Source: Rufibacter latericius
Lineage (GTDB): Bacteria; Bacteroidota; Bacteroidia; Cytophagales; Hymenobacteraceae
Direction of reading: 5' to 3'
Length of the DNA: 64,000 nt
Assembly (NCBI RefSeq): GCF_003721515.1
Contig: NZ_RJJD01000005.1
Coordinates: 62,001-126,000, forward strand
Positions 8,348 to 16,808 of this stretch are shown here, one piece after another (the stretch's first letter is position 1; the number at the start of each line of letters is the position of its first letter). The translations under genes and the position numbers were made by a program. Under the pieces are notes generated by a model. That model was not told where the DNA came from and ran no database searches. It was given only the letters and a program-made list of their open reading frames with translations.

Positions 8348-9523
8348 TTGCGCCCTCGTAACTATCTCTTCCTGAAGGATGTGGCTTCGCTTTCGCTTAC
8401 GGCGTTTGGCGGGCCTCAGGCGCATATTGCTATGATGTTGCGCCTTTTGGTGGAAAAGCGGCGCTACATCACCGAGAAGGAACTGCTGGAATTGAATGCT
8501 CTGTGCCAGATTCTGCCTGGCCCCTCTTCTACCCAAACCATCACCGCCATCGGGTTCAAAGTGGGCGGCCCAAACCTGGCGTACCTCACACTGTTGGTCT
8601 GGATTGCGCCCGCTGCTCTCATTATGATTGCGGCAGCCCTCATCATCTCTTTCTTGCAAGGCAAAGGCGCACCCTTGGGTTTCACCCGATTTATCCAACC
8701 TATGGCCGTTGGTTTCGTGGCTTTCGCCGCTTGGCGGATCAGCTCCAAAGTAGTCTACACCAAAGGCGGCATCGTAATCATGGTGTTCTCCGCTATCCTG
8801 GCTTTTTTCTTCCGATCTCCCTGGGTTTTTCCGCTGCTGCTACTGATAGGTGGTAGCCTAACAGCATTAAGGTTCCAGAGCCAGCCGGTGCTAGAGAAAA
8901 AACCCATGAAGGTAGAATGGGCCAATTTCCTGTTGTTTCTAGGAGTTTTGATTGCAGCAGCTTTGCTAGGAAGGTTTACGCAACTTCGGGCGGTGCTGCT
9001 GTTTGAGAACTTCTACCGGAACGGCAGCCTTATTTTTGGCGGTGGCCAAGTTCTGATTCCTGTGATGTACACCGAGTTTGTGGAGTTCAAGGGTTATCTA
9101 AACTCCAAGGAGTTTCTGTCTGGGTTCGCGTTGGTGCAGGCTTTACCCGGTCCAGTCTTCTCTTTCTGCTCCTACATCGGCACCCTGGCCATGCGCCCGT
9201 ACGGCTGGGGCGGACAGATTCTAGGTGGCGTGGTCTGCACCATCGCTATTTTCCTGCCGGGCACGTTCCTGATCTTCTTCGTGATCCGGTTCTGGGAGGA
9301 ACTCAGGAAGTACCGTGTCATTCAGGCTTCTTTGGAAGGCATCAACGCCGTAGGCTGCGGAATGGTGTGTGCCGCCGCCATTATGCTGTACCACCCCATC
9401 GAGAACACACCTTACAACTTCGGGTTGGTGGTGCTCACCTTTGCGCTGCTGCAATGGACGAAAATTCCGGCTCCCGCGCTCATTCTGGCTGGCTTGGTGG
9501 TTGGTTTGCTGTTTCCTAACTAA
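8348..9523 (+). CDS. chrA: Chromate transporter (ChrA, CHR family)
   Basis: A 391-residue membrane protein with two CHR halves. The first has TAFGGPQAHIAMM near residues 18-30 and QILPGPSSTQ near 54-63. The second has SLIFGGGQVLIPVM near 225-240 and VQALPGPVFSF near 260-270. Around ten hydrophobic segments are visible. Long-chain CHR proteins export chromate or carry related oxyanions. The start is taken as TTG 8348, because the next ATG would cut off the FGGP motif and no in-frame ATG precedes it before the stop at 8309. Whether chromate is the real substrate here is unknown. Confidence 0.85.
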   Translation: MRPRNYLFLKDVASLSLTAFGGPQAHIAMMLRLLVEKRRYITEKELLELNALCQILPGPSSTQTITAIGFKVGGPNLAYLTLLVWIAPAALIMIAAALIISFLQGKGAPLGFTRFIQPMAVGFVAFAAWRISSKVVYTKGGIVIMVFSAILAFFFRSPWVFPLLLLIGGSLTALRFQSQPVLEKKPMKVEWANFLLFLGVLIAAALLGRFTQLRAVLLFENFYRNGSLIFGGGQVLIPVMYTEFVEFKGYLNSKEFLSGFALVQALPGPVFSFCSYIGTLAMRPYGWGGQILGGVVCTIAIFLPGTFLIFFVIRFWEELRKYRVIQASLEGINAVGCGMVCAAAIMLYHPIENTPYNFGLVVLTFALLQWTKIPAPALILAGLVVGLLFPN

Positions 9524-9526
9524 TCT

Positions 9527-9562
9527 GTTTCAAGCACCTATTTCCAAAAACAGCCCAAAAAC
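9527..9562. repeat. Intergenic palindrome element, copy 6
   Basis: GTTTCAAGCACCTATTTCCA then AAAACAGCCCAAAAAC. It begins 3 bp after the chrA stop codon and is followed by a terminator hairpin. Confidence 0.65.
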
Positions 9563-9563
9563 A

Positions 9564-9598
9564 GAAAGCCCGGTGAGGTTATACTCTCACAGGGCTTC
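9564..9598. terminator. Bidirectional terminator between converging genes
   Basis: AAGCCC/GGGCTT and GTGAG/CTCAC stems (9566-9577 with 9586-9597) with one mismatch. It separates chrA from rmlA, which converge here. Confidence 0.65.
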
Positions 9599-9629
9599 TT
9601 GATATTACTTGTCTCTACTTTACAATTTG

Positions 9630-10514
9630 CTAGAGGTTCGCAACTACTTTCTGCTCTCTCAGGACGCTTAATAGATAATCACCGTAACCGCTTTTGCGCA
9701 GGGGCTCGGCTACGCGCTGAAGTTGCTCGGCATTGATGAAACCCATTCGGTAGGCCACCTCCTCAATAGACCCGATCTTCAGTCCCTGACGCTCCTCAAT
9801 CACCTGCACAAACGTAGCCGCCTGCATCAAGGATTGGATGGTGCCGGTATCTAACCAAGCCGTACCGCGGTCCAGAATGCCTACTTTCAGCTTGCCCTGG
9901 CGCAGGTATTCTTTGTTTACATCGGTAATTTCGTACTCCCCACGCGGGCTAGGCTCCAGATTTTTGGCGATCTCTACTACATCATTGTCATAGAAGTAAA
10001 GGCCGGGCACTGCGTAGCTTGATTTCGGTTGCTTTGGTTTCTCTTCAATAGAGACGGCTTTCATGTTCTGGTCAAACTCCACCACGCCGTAGCGCTCCGG
10101 GTCATTCACATGATAGGCATACACCACCCCGCCATCAGGGTCATTGTTGGCTTGCAGCAGTTTACTCATGCCTGACCCATAGAAGATGTTGTCTCCCAGA
10201 ATCAAAGCGGCTTTGTCGTTCCCGATGAAATCCGCGCCTAACACAAATGCCTGGGCTAATCCATTCGGAACTTCCTGCACCTGGTAGCTGAAATTACACC
10301 CGATCTGACTGCCGTCGCCCAGCAGACGCTCGAACATGGGAAGGTCGTGCGGCGTGGAAATGATGAGAATGTCTCTGATCCCGGCCAGCATCAAAGTGGA
10401 CAGCGGGTAATAGATCATGGGTTTGTCATACACCGGCATCAATTGCTTGCTAACAGCGAGCGTGAGCGGGTGTAACCTTGTTCCTGAGCCTCCGGCTAAG
10501 ACGATTCCTTTCAT
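9630..10514 (-). CDS. rmlA: Glucose-1-phosphate thymidylyltransferase
   Basis: A 294-residue cytoplasmic nucleotidyltransferase making dTDP-glucose from glucose-1-phosphate and dTTP. It has the family's nucleotide-binding start [11 protein letters not shown] (residues 8-18), then [30 protein letters not shown] and ILGDNIFYG. Its length is typical of RmlA/RfbA. It is the last gene of the polysaccharide operon, 3 bp after the epimerase gene. RmlB lies upstream in the same operon, but rmlC and rmlD do not. The final sugar is therefore not necessarily rhamnose: other 6-deoxysugars also start from the RmlB product. Confidence 0.95.
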   Translation of the reverse strand: MKGIVLAGGSGTRLHPLTLAVSKQLMPVYDKPMIYYPLSTLMLAGIRDILIISTPHDLPMFERLLGDGSQIGCNFSYQVQEVPNGLAQAFVLGADFIGNDKAALILGDNIFYGSGMSKLLQANNDPDGGVVYAYHVNDPERYGVVEFDQNMKAVSIEEKPKQPKSSYAVPGLYFYDNDVVEIAKNLEPSPRGEYEITDVNKEYLRQGKLKVGILDRGTAWLDTGTIQSLMQAATFVQVIEERQGLKIGSIEEVAYRMGFINAEQLQRVAEPLRKSGYGDYLLSVLREQKVVANL

Positions 10515-10517
10515 GTC

Positions 10518-11534
10518 TTATTTCTGGTTGTAAATGAAATCTTGGTTATCGCGGAACCAAGCCAAAGTTCTTTGAAGTCCTTCCTGAATTCTGATCTGTG
10601 GGTTATACCCTAATAGGCGCTGTGCTTTGGAGATATCAGCTAAGCTATCGCGGATGTCCCCGGCACGCTCCGGACCGTACTCCGCCTGCACATCCACGCC
10701 GGCTTCTTCCTTCAGGATGTTGAACAGGTCGTTCAACGAGGTTCTGTCGCCCACCGCAATGTTGTAGACTTGGTTAGTGGCCTCGGGGTTCTCCACTAAA
10801 GCCGCGCGAATGTTTGCTTCCACGCAGTTCTCCACGAAGGTGAAGTCACGGGTTTGCTCGCCATCACCGTTCATTCTTGGCCCGCGGTTGTTCAACACCG
10901 CGTCGATAAACAAAGGAATCACGGCTGCATAAGCGCCATTCGGGTCTTGGCGTGGGCCGAAGATGTTGAAGTACCGCAGCCCGATGATTTCCATGCCGTA
11001 GGTTTTTCCGAACACATCGGCGTACAACTCATTAGCGTACTTGGTCACCGCGTAAGGGGAAAGCGGCTTGCCGATCTTGTCTTCCACCTTGGGCAGCGAC
11101 TTGCTGTCACCGTAAGTTGAGGAAGAGGCGGCGTAGACAAAGCGTTTCACGTTCTGTTCTTTGGCGGCCATGAGCATGTTCACAAAGCCGCCCACGTTCA
11201 CCGCGTTGGAAGTCACCGGGTCTTTTACGCTTCTGGGCACTGAACCCAAAGCGGCCTGATGCAACACCACGTCCATTCCTTCGCAGGCTTTCATGCAGGC
11301 TTGCAGATCCCGAATGTCTCCTTCCAGCACCTCTAGTCTGTCATTATCCTGGAAAGCCTTCAGGTTTTTGTGAAAGCCGTTGGAATAGTCATCCAGCACC
11401 CGCACTTTCTTGGCGTTGTACTTCAATAAATATTCTACCAGGTTAGAACCGATGAATCCGGCACCGCCGGTTACTAGAAAGGAAGTTTGCTCTAAAGAGC
11501 CGTTGTGGAAAGGATGCTCGTACACTGTAAACAA
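10518..11534 (-). CDS. wbpP: NAD-dependent UDP-GlcNAc 4-epimerase (WbpP/TviC-like)
   Basis: A 338-residue extended short-chain dehydrogenase. The Rossmann motif is GGAGFIGSN (23-31). The catalytic Ser lies in AASSSTYG (about 137-139) and the YxxxK pair is Y161/K165. The short N-terminal extension before the Rossmann fold and the SSSTYGDS segment fit the WbpP/TviC group, which interconverts UDP-GlcNAc and UDP-GalNAc. A WbpO/TviB-like dehydrogenase in the same operon supports this, since together they give UDP-GalNAcA. GalE-type activity is the main alternative, but a separate galE-like gene lies in the same operon. Confidence 0.85.
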   Translation of the reverse strand: MFTVYEHPFHNGSLEQTSFLVTGGAGFIGSNLVEYLLKYNAKKVRVLDDYSNGFHKNLKAFQDNDRLEVLEGDIRDLQACMKACEGMDVVLHQAALGSVPRSVKDPVTSNAVNVGGFVNMLMAAKEQNVKRFVYAASSSTYGDSKSLPKVEDKIGKPLSPYAVTKYANELYADVFGKTYGMEIIGLRYFNIFGPRQDPNGAYAAVIPLFIDAVLNNRGPRMNGDGEQTRDFTFVENCVEANIRAALVENPEATNQVYNIAVGDRTSLNDLFNILKEEAGVDVQAEYGPERAGDIRDSLADISKAQRLLGYNPQIRIQEGLQRTLAWFRDNQDFIYNQK

Positions 11535-11559
11535 TTAAGAATTAGGAATCATGTGCCCC

Positions 11560-11594
11560 TTTTAAGGCTACTTTGAGAAAACTACCTTCAAAAC
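11560..11594. repeat. Intergenic palindrome element, copy 7
   Basis: TTTTAAGGCTACTTTGAGAA then AACTACCTTCAAAAC, inside the polysaccharide operon between rmlB and wbpP. Confidence 0.6.
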
Positions 11595-11640
11595 ACAAGC
11601 TTTTCTGCTCTCTCAGTCTGATTCTTTTGAATGATTGGTT

Positions 11641-11685
11641 CATACTACTTCCAGTAGAAGACTTTCTTCTATTGGAAGTAGTATG
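11641..11685. repeat. Long hairpin inside polysaccharide operon
   Basis: Two 21-nt arms (11641-11661 and 11665-11685) pair with one mismatch across a 3-nt loop. There is no U run on the minus-strand side, so a simple terminator is doubtful. RNA processing, stability control or a small mobile repeat are possible. Confidence 0.7.
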
Positions 11686-11700
11686 CTTAAATAAAATGCA

Positions 11701-11735
11701 TTTAGAAGCTGCTTTTATGGAAACAGCTTCTAAAC
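11701..11735. repeat. Intergenic palindrome element, copy 8
   Basis: TTTAGAAGCTG and CAGCTTCTAAA arms around CTTTTATGGAAA. It lies 16 bp after the rmlB stop codon, just before the 21-bp hairpin. Confidence 0.75.
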
Positions 11736-11751
11736 GCATTTCTATTGAAAT

Positions 11752-12798
11752 TTAGCGGGCATATTGCTCCTTATAGTATTCTTGGTAGCTACCGGAAGTC
11801 ACATTTTGCAACCATTCCTCATTTTGCAGGTACCAGTCTACCGTTTTCTCCAGACCTTCCTCAAACGTAACAGATGGTTTCCACCCCAGCTCATTCATGA
11901 TCTTGGAAGAGTCAATGGCGTAGCGTAAATCGTGGCCAGCCCTGTCAGTCACGAAGGTGATGAGTTTGCGGGAGGTGCCTGGCTCATGACCCAATTTCTG
12001 GTCCATGATATCGCACAGCAGGTGAATAAGGTCAATGTTGCGCCACTCGTTCACGCCGCCTATGTTGTAAGTATCGCCTTCTTTGCCTTTGTGGAATACA
12101 TTGTCAATGGCACGGGCATGGTCAATCACATATAACCAGTCGCGGATGTTCTCGCCTTTGCCGTACACCGGCACCGGTTTGTTGTTCTTGATGTTGTTCA
12201 GCGCCAGCGGAATCAGCTTCTCGGGGAAGTGGTTGGGTCCGTAGTTGTTGGAGCAATTAGAGATCTTCACCGGCAAGCCATAGGTGTGATAGTAAGCCCG
12301 CACAAAGTGGTCTGAACTGGCTTTGGAGGCCGAATAAGGCGAGCGGGGATCGTATTTGGTTTCCTCGGTGAACATGCCTTCCTCACCCAGTGAACCATAC
12401 ACCTCATCGGTGGAGATGTGGTAGAATATCTTCCCGGTGAAATCAGACTTCCAGAGTTCTTTGGCCGCGTGCAACAAATTGCAGGTTCCGTTCACGTTCG
12501 TGCGCACAAATGCCATTGGGTCAGTGATAGAACGGTCTACGTGTGACTCGGCGGCCAAGTGCATTACGGCATCAAATCGGTGCTCTTGGAACAACCCGTT
12601 GATGTACTCCTGATCGGTGATGTCGCCTTTGATGAAGGTGTAATTAGGAGCATCTTCAATATCCGTCAGGTTCTGAAGATTTCCTGCATACGTAAGTTTA
12701 TCCAGATTGAAAATTTGATAGTTGGGGTACTTTGTTACAAATAACCGCACTACGTGGGAACCAATGAAACCGGCTCCTCCGGTGATTAATATTTTCAT
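11752..12798 (-). CDS. rmlB: dTDP-glucose 4,6-dehydratase
   Basis: A 348-residue SDR enzyme converting dTDP-glucose to dTDP-4-keto-6-deoxyglucose. It has the Rossmann motif GGAGFIGSH (7-15), the catalytic Thr130-Asp131-Glu132 in STDEVYG, and Tyr155/Lys159 in YSASK. The NNYGPNHFPEKLIPL and YGKGENIRDWLYV segments are diagnostic of RmlB. It follows galE by 18 bp and is separated from wbpP by 217 bp carrying two palindrome elements and a long hairpin. Expression of the last two operon genes may therefore differ from the first four. Confidence 0.95.
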   Translation of the reverse strand: MKILITGGAGFIGSHVVRLFVTKYPNYQIFNLDKLTYAGNLQNLTDIEDAPNYTFIKGDITDQEYINGLFQEHRFDAVMHLAAESHVDRSITDPMAFVRTNVNGTCNLLHAAKELWKSDFTGKIFYHISTDEVYGSLGEEGMFTEETKYDPRSPYSASKASSDHFVRAYYHTYGLPVKISNCSNNYGPNHFPEKLIPLALNNIKNNKPVPVYGKGENIRDWLYVIDHARAIDNVFHKGKEGDTYNIGGVNEWRNIDLIHLLCDIMDQKLGHEPGTSRKLITFVTDRAGHDLRYAIDSSKIMNELGWKPSVTFEEGLEKTVDWYLQNEEWLQNVTSGSYQEYYKEQYAR

Positions 12799-12816
12799 TC
12801 TACTTTGTATTAACTT

Positions 12817-13842
12817 CTATGATTTCTTCATCAACTGCTGTTGCCAAGCCCAGGAGCTGCCCAAACTGTCTTCCAATGATAAGGAAGTTTTGAAGCCTAG
12901 TTCCTGCGTGGCCTTGGTTACATCGGCATAAATCGCCGGCACATCACCCGCGCGGCGTGGTCCTATTTTGTAGTTGAATTTTTGGCCCGTGGCAGTTTCA
13001 AAAGCTTTGATCACTTCCAGAACACTGCTGCCTTGACCGGTACCAATGTTGAATACTTCGTAAGGTAAGGCATCTGGTTTCTCCAGACGTTTGATGGCAG
13101 CAAGGTGAGCCTTAGCCAAATCTACGACGTGCACATAATCGCGGATATTACTTCCATCTGGGGTGTCGTAGTCTGTTCCAAACACAGTTAGACTTTCCCG
13201 AATACCGGCAGCCGTTTGGGTGATGAAGGGTACCAAGTTACTTGGGATACCCAAAGGCAACTCCCCAATCAGAGCTGACTCATGCGCTCCTACCGGATTG
13301 AAGTACCGAAGCGCAATAGACTTCACGGAATAGCTTCCGCTATTGGCTACATCCTGCAGAATCTCCTCATCAATCTTCTTGGTATTGCCGTAAGGCGAGT
13401 TCGCTTTCTGCGTAGGGGTTTGCTCAGTTACCGGAAGGCTTTCGGGAACTCCGTACACGGTGCAGGAAGAAGAAAAAACGAGCTGGGTTACTTTGCTCGC
13501 TTCCATCACCTGCAGAAGCGTCACCAATCCTGCCACGTTGTTGTGGTAGTACTTTAAAGGCTCTTTCACCGACTCTCCTACCGCCTTATAGGCCGCGAAG
13601 TGGATAACCCCGGCGATGTCACTTTCTTTTGAGAAAACTTCCTGTAACGCAGCGGCATCGGTGCAGTCTACTTTGTAGCAGGTTACTTCCTTGCCCAAAA
13701 TCTGAGCTAGTCCTTCCAGCACCCGTTCCTCAGAATTGCTGAAATTATCAACGATGATGGGTGTATAACCAGCCTGTGCCAGTTCTACCACGGTGTGGGA
13801 GCCAATATAGCCTGCTCCGCCGGTGACAAGAATTTTACTCAT
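12817..13842 (-). CDS. galE: UDP-glucose 4-epimerase
   Basis: A 341-residue SDR epimerase. It has GGAGYIGSH (8-16), FAAYKAVGESV, the catalytic Ser in SSSCTVYG, the YGNTK pair (Y-x-x-x-K), LRYFNPVGAHESALIGE and a GSNIRDYVHVVDLA segment, all standard in GalE. It interconverts UDP-glucose and UDP-galactose and supplies galactosyl residues to glycans. It lies 9 bp after the nucleotide-sugar dehydrogenase gene and 18 bp before rmlB, so it is part of the same transcript. Confidence 0.94.
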   Translation of the reverse strand: MSKILVTGGAGYIGSHTVVELAQAGYTPIIVDNFSNSEERVLEGLAQILGKEVTCYKVDCTDAAALQEVFSKESDIAGVIHFAAYKAVGESVKEPLKYYHNNVAGLVTLLQVMEASKVTQLVFSSSCTVYGVPESLPVTEQTPTQKANSPYGNTKKIDEEILQDVANSGSYSVKSIALRYFNPVGAHESALIGELPLGIPSNLVPFITQTAAGIRESLTVFGTDYDTPDGSNIRDYVHVVDLAKAHLAAIKRLEKPDALPYEVFNIGTGQGSSVLEVIKAFETATGQKFNYKIGPRRAGDVPAIYADVTKATQELGFKTSLSLEDSLGSSWAWQQQLMKKS

Positions 13843-13851
13843 AGTACGTGT

Positions 13852-15141
13852 TTATAAGCTCCAGTAAGGCAATGTATTGATTTTTCCGCGATAAATACCT
13901 TTCAAGTCTATGACAATAGGATTATCGGCAGAGATGGCTTTGAAGTAGTTTTCATCATGACCTAAGTAATCTTTGTGGTTCACGGCTACTACTACGGCAT
14001 CATAGTCGTTGCTTGGCTCAGAAGTTAAGGCGAAACCGTACTCATGCTCCAGTTCATCAGAAGATGCATAGGGATCCACCACGTCTACCTGCACCCCGAA
14101 GCTTTTCAGTTCGTTGATCACATCGGCCACTTTGGAGTTACGGATGTCTTCCACATTTTCTTTGAAGGTTGCTCCCATCACTAGTACTTTGGCCTTAGAG
14201 ATAGCTTTTCCTTCTTTGATCATCATCTTGATGGCTTTGCTGGCCACATACGCGCCCATACCGTCATTGATGGTACGGCCGCTCAGGATAATTTTGGAAT
14301 CGTAACCCAACGCTTTGGCTTTATAGGTCAGGTAGTAAGGGTCCACGCCGATGCAGTGACCGCCTACTAAGCCAGGGAAGAATTTCAGGAAGTTCCATTT
14401 GGTGCCGGAGGCCTCCAACACTTCATAGGTGTTGATGTTCATCCTGTCAAAGATGATGGACAACTCGTTCATCAAAGCGATGTTCACGTCACGCTGCGTG
14501 TTCTCGATGATTTTGGCAGCCTCGGCCACTTTGATGGAAGAAGCGCGGTGCACACCGGCCTGAATCACCAGTTCGTAAACTTTAGCAATAATATCTAGAG
14601 ATTCTTCATCGCAGCCAGATACCACTTTCACGATCTTAGTAAGCGTGTGCTCTTTGTCGCCCGGGTTGATGCGCTCTGGGGAGTAACCCACTTTAAAATC
14701 GGTGTGGAATTTAAGACCAGATTCGCGCTCCAATACCGGAATACAGTCTTCTTCAGTACAGCCCGGGTACACGGTTGACTCATACACCACGAAATCACCT
14801 TTTTTCAGAACCTTACCCACGGTGGTAGAGGCTCCAAGCAAAGGCTTCAGGTCTGGCAAAGCGTAAGCATCAATAGGGGTAGGAACCGCTACAATAAAGA
14901 AACGGGCCTCTCTAAGTACTTCAAGGTCGTTGGTGAAGGTGATGTCACACCCTTCAAACGCAGAAGCCTCCAGCTCACCGCTAGGGTCCACGTTGTTTTT
15001 CATCAACTCAACCCGCTGAGCATTGATGTCAAACCCGATAACACTGATTTGTTTGGCGAACTCCAGGGCAATGGGAAGTCCTACATATCCTAATCCGATG
15101 ACTGCTAATTTGGCTTCTTTGTTGAGGAGTTGCTGGTACAC
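13852..15141 (-). CDS. wbpO: Nucleotide-sugar dehydrogenase (WbpO/TviB type)
   Basis: A 429-residue NAD-dependent four-electron dehydrogenase. The NAD site is GLGYVGLP (16-23), a conserved PTPID follows, and the catalytic Cys263 lies in GGHCIGVDPYYL. The family oxidises the C6 alcohol of a UDP-hexose to the uronate. Sequence style and operon partners (a WbpP-like epimerase, a WbpD-like acetyltransferase) favour UDP-N-acetylgalactosamine as substrate, as in WbpO/TviB. UDP-glucose or UDP-ManNAc dehydrogenase are less likely alternatives. It overlaps nothing and lies 2 bp after the acetyltransferase gene. Confidence 0.88.
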   Translation of the reverse strand: MYQQLLNKEAKLAVIGLGYVGLPIALEFAKQISVIGFDINAQRVELMKNNVDPSGELEASAFEGCDITFTNDLEVLREARFFIVAVPTPIDAYALPDLKPLLGASTTVGKVLKKGDFVVYESTVYPGCTEEDCIPVLERESGLKFHTDFKVGYSPERINPGDKEHTLTKIVKVVSGCDEESLDIIAKVYELVIQAGVHRASSIKVAEAAKIIENTQRDVNIALMNELSIIFDRMNINTYEVLEASGTKWNFLKFFPGLVGGHCIGVDPYYLTYKAKALGYDSKIILSGRTINDGMGAYVASKAIKMMIKEGKAISKAKVLVMGATFKENVEDIRNSKVADVINELKSFGVQVDVVDPYASSDELEHEYGFALTSEPSNDYDAVVVAVNHKDYLGHDENYFKAISADNPIVIDLKGIYRGKINTLPYWSL

Positions 15142-15143
15142 AG

Positions 15144-15743
15144 TTAATCTATTTGAATGGATGATTTAGTTACTTGATTATTCTCTAAAACGTATTTCTC
15201 ACCTGTTTCTGGGCAGATGGCTTCGTTTTGGTCATCAAAGGCCAGTTTATGTCCGGCTTCGCTTACCCAGCCATGCTGTTTGGAAGGATTCCCGTACACC
15301 AACGCGTAAGGAGGCACATCTTTGGTGACCACGGCTCCGGCACCAATAAGGGCATAGGCTCCAATGGTATGACCGCACACCACGGTAGCATTGGCCCCGA
15401 TGCTCGCTCCTTTTTGCACAATAGTCTTCAGGTATTCGCCCCGACGGTTAATGGCGCTCCGGGGATTGAGCACGTTGGTAAACACCATAGAAGGGCCCAG
15501 GAAAACATCATCCTCGCACACCACCCCGGTGTAAACCGATACGTTATTTTGGATTTTGACATTCTCCCCCAGAATGACGCCGGGGGAAATCACCACATTC
15601 TGCCCAATATTACAGCGTTTGCCTATGACACAATCAGACATGATATGTGAGAAATGCCAGATCTTGGTCCCTTCTCCAATGCGGCAACCTTCGTCAATGA
15701 CAGCGGTTTCATGAGCGGTGTACGCGGAAGCAGGTTGGTTCAT
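15144..15743 (-). CDS. Left-handed beta-helix acyltransferase (WbpD/WlbB type)
   Basis: A 199-residue hexapeptide-repeat protein. Repeats run from about residue 14 to 160 (IDEGCRIGEGTKIW, CNIGQNVVISPGVILGENVKI, ASIGANATVVCGHTIGAYALIGAGAVVTKDV). A loop carries the FTNVLNPRSAINR motif. These are typical of WbpD/WlbB, which N-acetylate the 3-amino group of UDP-2-acetamido-3-amino uronate using acetyl-CoA. It is the first gene of the operon, with a -7 element about 75 bp upstream. The WbpB oxidase and WbpE aminotransferase that would make its substrate are absent here. Confidence 0.85.
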   Translation of the reverse strand: MNQPASAYTAHETAVIDEGCRIGEGTKIWHFSHIMSDCVIGKRCNIGQNVVISPGVILGENVKIQNNVSVYTGVVCEDDVFLGPSMVFTNVLNPRSAINRRGEYLKTIVQKGASIGANATVVCGHTIGAYALIGAGAVVTKDVPPYALVYGNPSKQHGWVSEAGHKLAFDDQNEAICPETGEKYVLENNQVTKSSIQID

Positions 15744-15760
15744 AGGTACTGGGCTTGTTT

Positions 15761-15777
15761 AAAGAGCCGAGCTCTTT
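15761..15777. promoter_or_regulatory. Short inverted repeat in leader of polysaccharide operon
   Basis: AAAGAGC-CGA-GCTCTTT lies 17 bp upstream of the first operon gene and downstream of the -7 element. It could be an operator or leader hairpin. Support is limited to its symmetry. Confidence 0.35.
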
Positions 15778-15816
15778 ACGGATAACCTTCTTATCTGGAT
15801 ATCATTTTTTCAGCCG

Positions 15817-15824
15817 CAAAGGTA
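15817..15824 (-). promoter_or_regulatory. -7 element (TACCTTTG) of polysaccharide operon
   Basis: Exact TAnnTTTG match on the minus strand, 74 bp upstream of the first operon gene. No TTG stands at the ideal -33 distance. Confidence 0.6.
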
Positions 15825-15881
15825 GGGCTTTTTATAATAATTTCCTGTAAGGTGGTTATATTCATGATGCTTCAAAGGAAA

Positions 15882-16739
15882 TCAACGCCAAACCGCCACC
15901 AATATCCTGTCTTTGCCCCGCAGATCTTCATACACTTGCACGTTTTCATACCCCATTTCCTGCAACATCTCCAGGGTTTCCTTTGAAAAGCGTTCATTGA
16001 TCTCAAAGAACAACTTCCCGCCTCTCTTAAGGAACTGCTGCGCCACCAAGGCTATTCGGCGGTAAAAAAGCAAAGGATCATGGTTAGGGACAAATAGGGC
16101 TAGGTGCGGCTCAAAGTCCAGCACGTTCTGGCGCATCTGGGTTTTCTCGTCTTCCAGCACGTACGGCGGATTACTGATCACCGCATCTAAACTTCCCATC
16201 TCTATGGCTGGAAGCTCACGCAGGATATCGTATTGGAGCCAAGTTACCCGCTGCTGGAGCTTTTCTGCATTCAGCTTTGCCACAGCCAAGGCCTCAATAG
16301 AAACATCCAGTCCCCAGACTTCCGCAGAAGGCAACTCCGCCGCCAAAGTAATAGGGATACACCCGCTGCCTGTGCCGATGTCCAACAATTTAACTCCTTG
16401 TTGGTGCTGATAGGTTTTAATGACGCGTTGTACCAGCTCTTCCGTCTCCGGACGGGGAATCAGGACAGAGGGGGTCACTACAAACTCACGTCCATAAAAG
16501 GAGGCTTCGCCTAACACATACTGCAGGGGCTCATGCCGGAGCAGTCGTTCCTGATATCCTTGCACCTTTTTCTCAAGCACAGTTGAGGCTTCTTCCCGCC
16601 GTCGCTGTAGCAACTCAAATCTCCCCACCCCTAAGGCATGCTCCAGGACCCAGTCAGCTATGGTGCGTGCTTCAGGCTTTTCATAAAAGGCCTCCAGTTG
16701 GCGGGCTAGGTTCTCCAGTAAGGCTTCAATGGTCTGCAT
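15882..16739 (-). CDS. prmC: Release factor glutamine methyltransferase
   Basis: A 285-residue SAM-dependent enzyme that methylates the Gln of the GGQ motif in release factors RF1/RF2. It shows RPETE (96-100), the SAM motif DIGTGSG (120-126) and the substrate-Gln motif NPPY (190-193). I chose ATG 16739 because it gives the family's normal length. The frame stays open further upstream, but that part is antisense to ribD. The gene is divergent from ribD, with 69 bp between the starts. Confidence 0.92.
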   Translation of the reverse strand: MQTIEALLENLARQLEAFYEKPEARTIADWVLEHALGVGRFELLQRRREEASTVLEKKVQGYQERLLRHEPLQYVLGEASFYGREFVVTPSVLIPRPETEELVQRVIKTYQHQQGVKLLDIGTGSGCIPITLAAELPSAEVWGLDVSIEALAVAKLNAEKLQQRVTWLQYDILRELPAIEMGSLDAVISNPPYVLEDEKTQMRQNVLDFEPHLALFVPNHDPLLFYRRIALVAQQFLKRGGKLFFEINERFSKETLEMLQEMGYENVQVYEDLRGKDRILVAVWR

Positions 16740-16808
16740 AAAGTCGGTTTTGGGCAATTTCTGAAAAAACACCCGATATTCGGGCAAAGAATAAACCAGA
16801 ACGCGTAC

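Noticed and set aside
16747..16778. Thirtieth palindrome element in the prmC-ribD gap
   Set aside because: The centre TTTCTGAAAAAA is similar but the outer arms pair poorly, so it was not counted.
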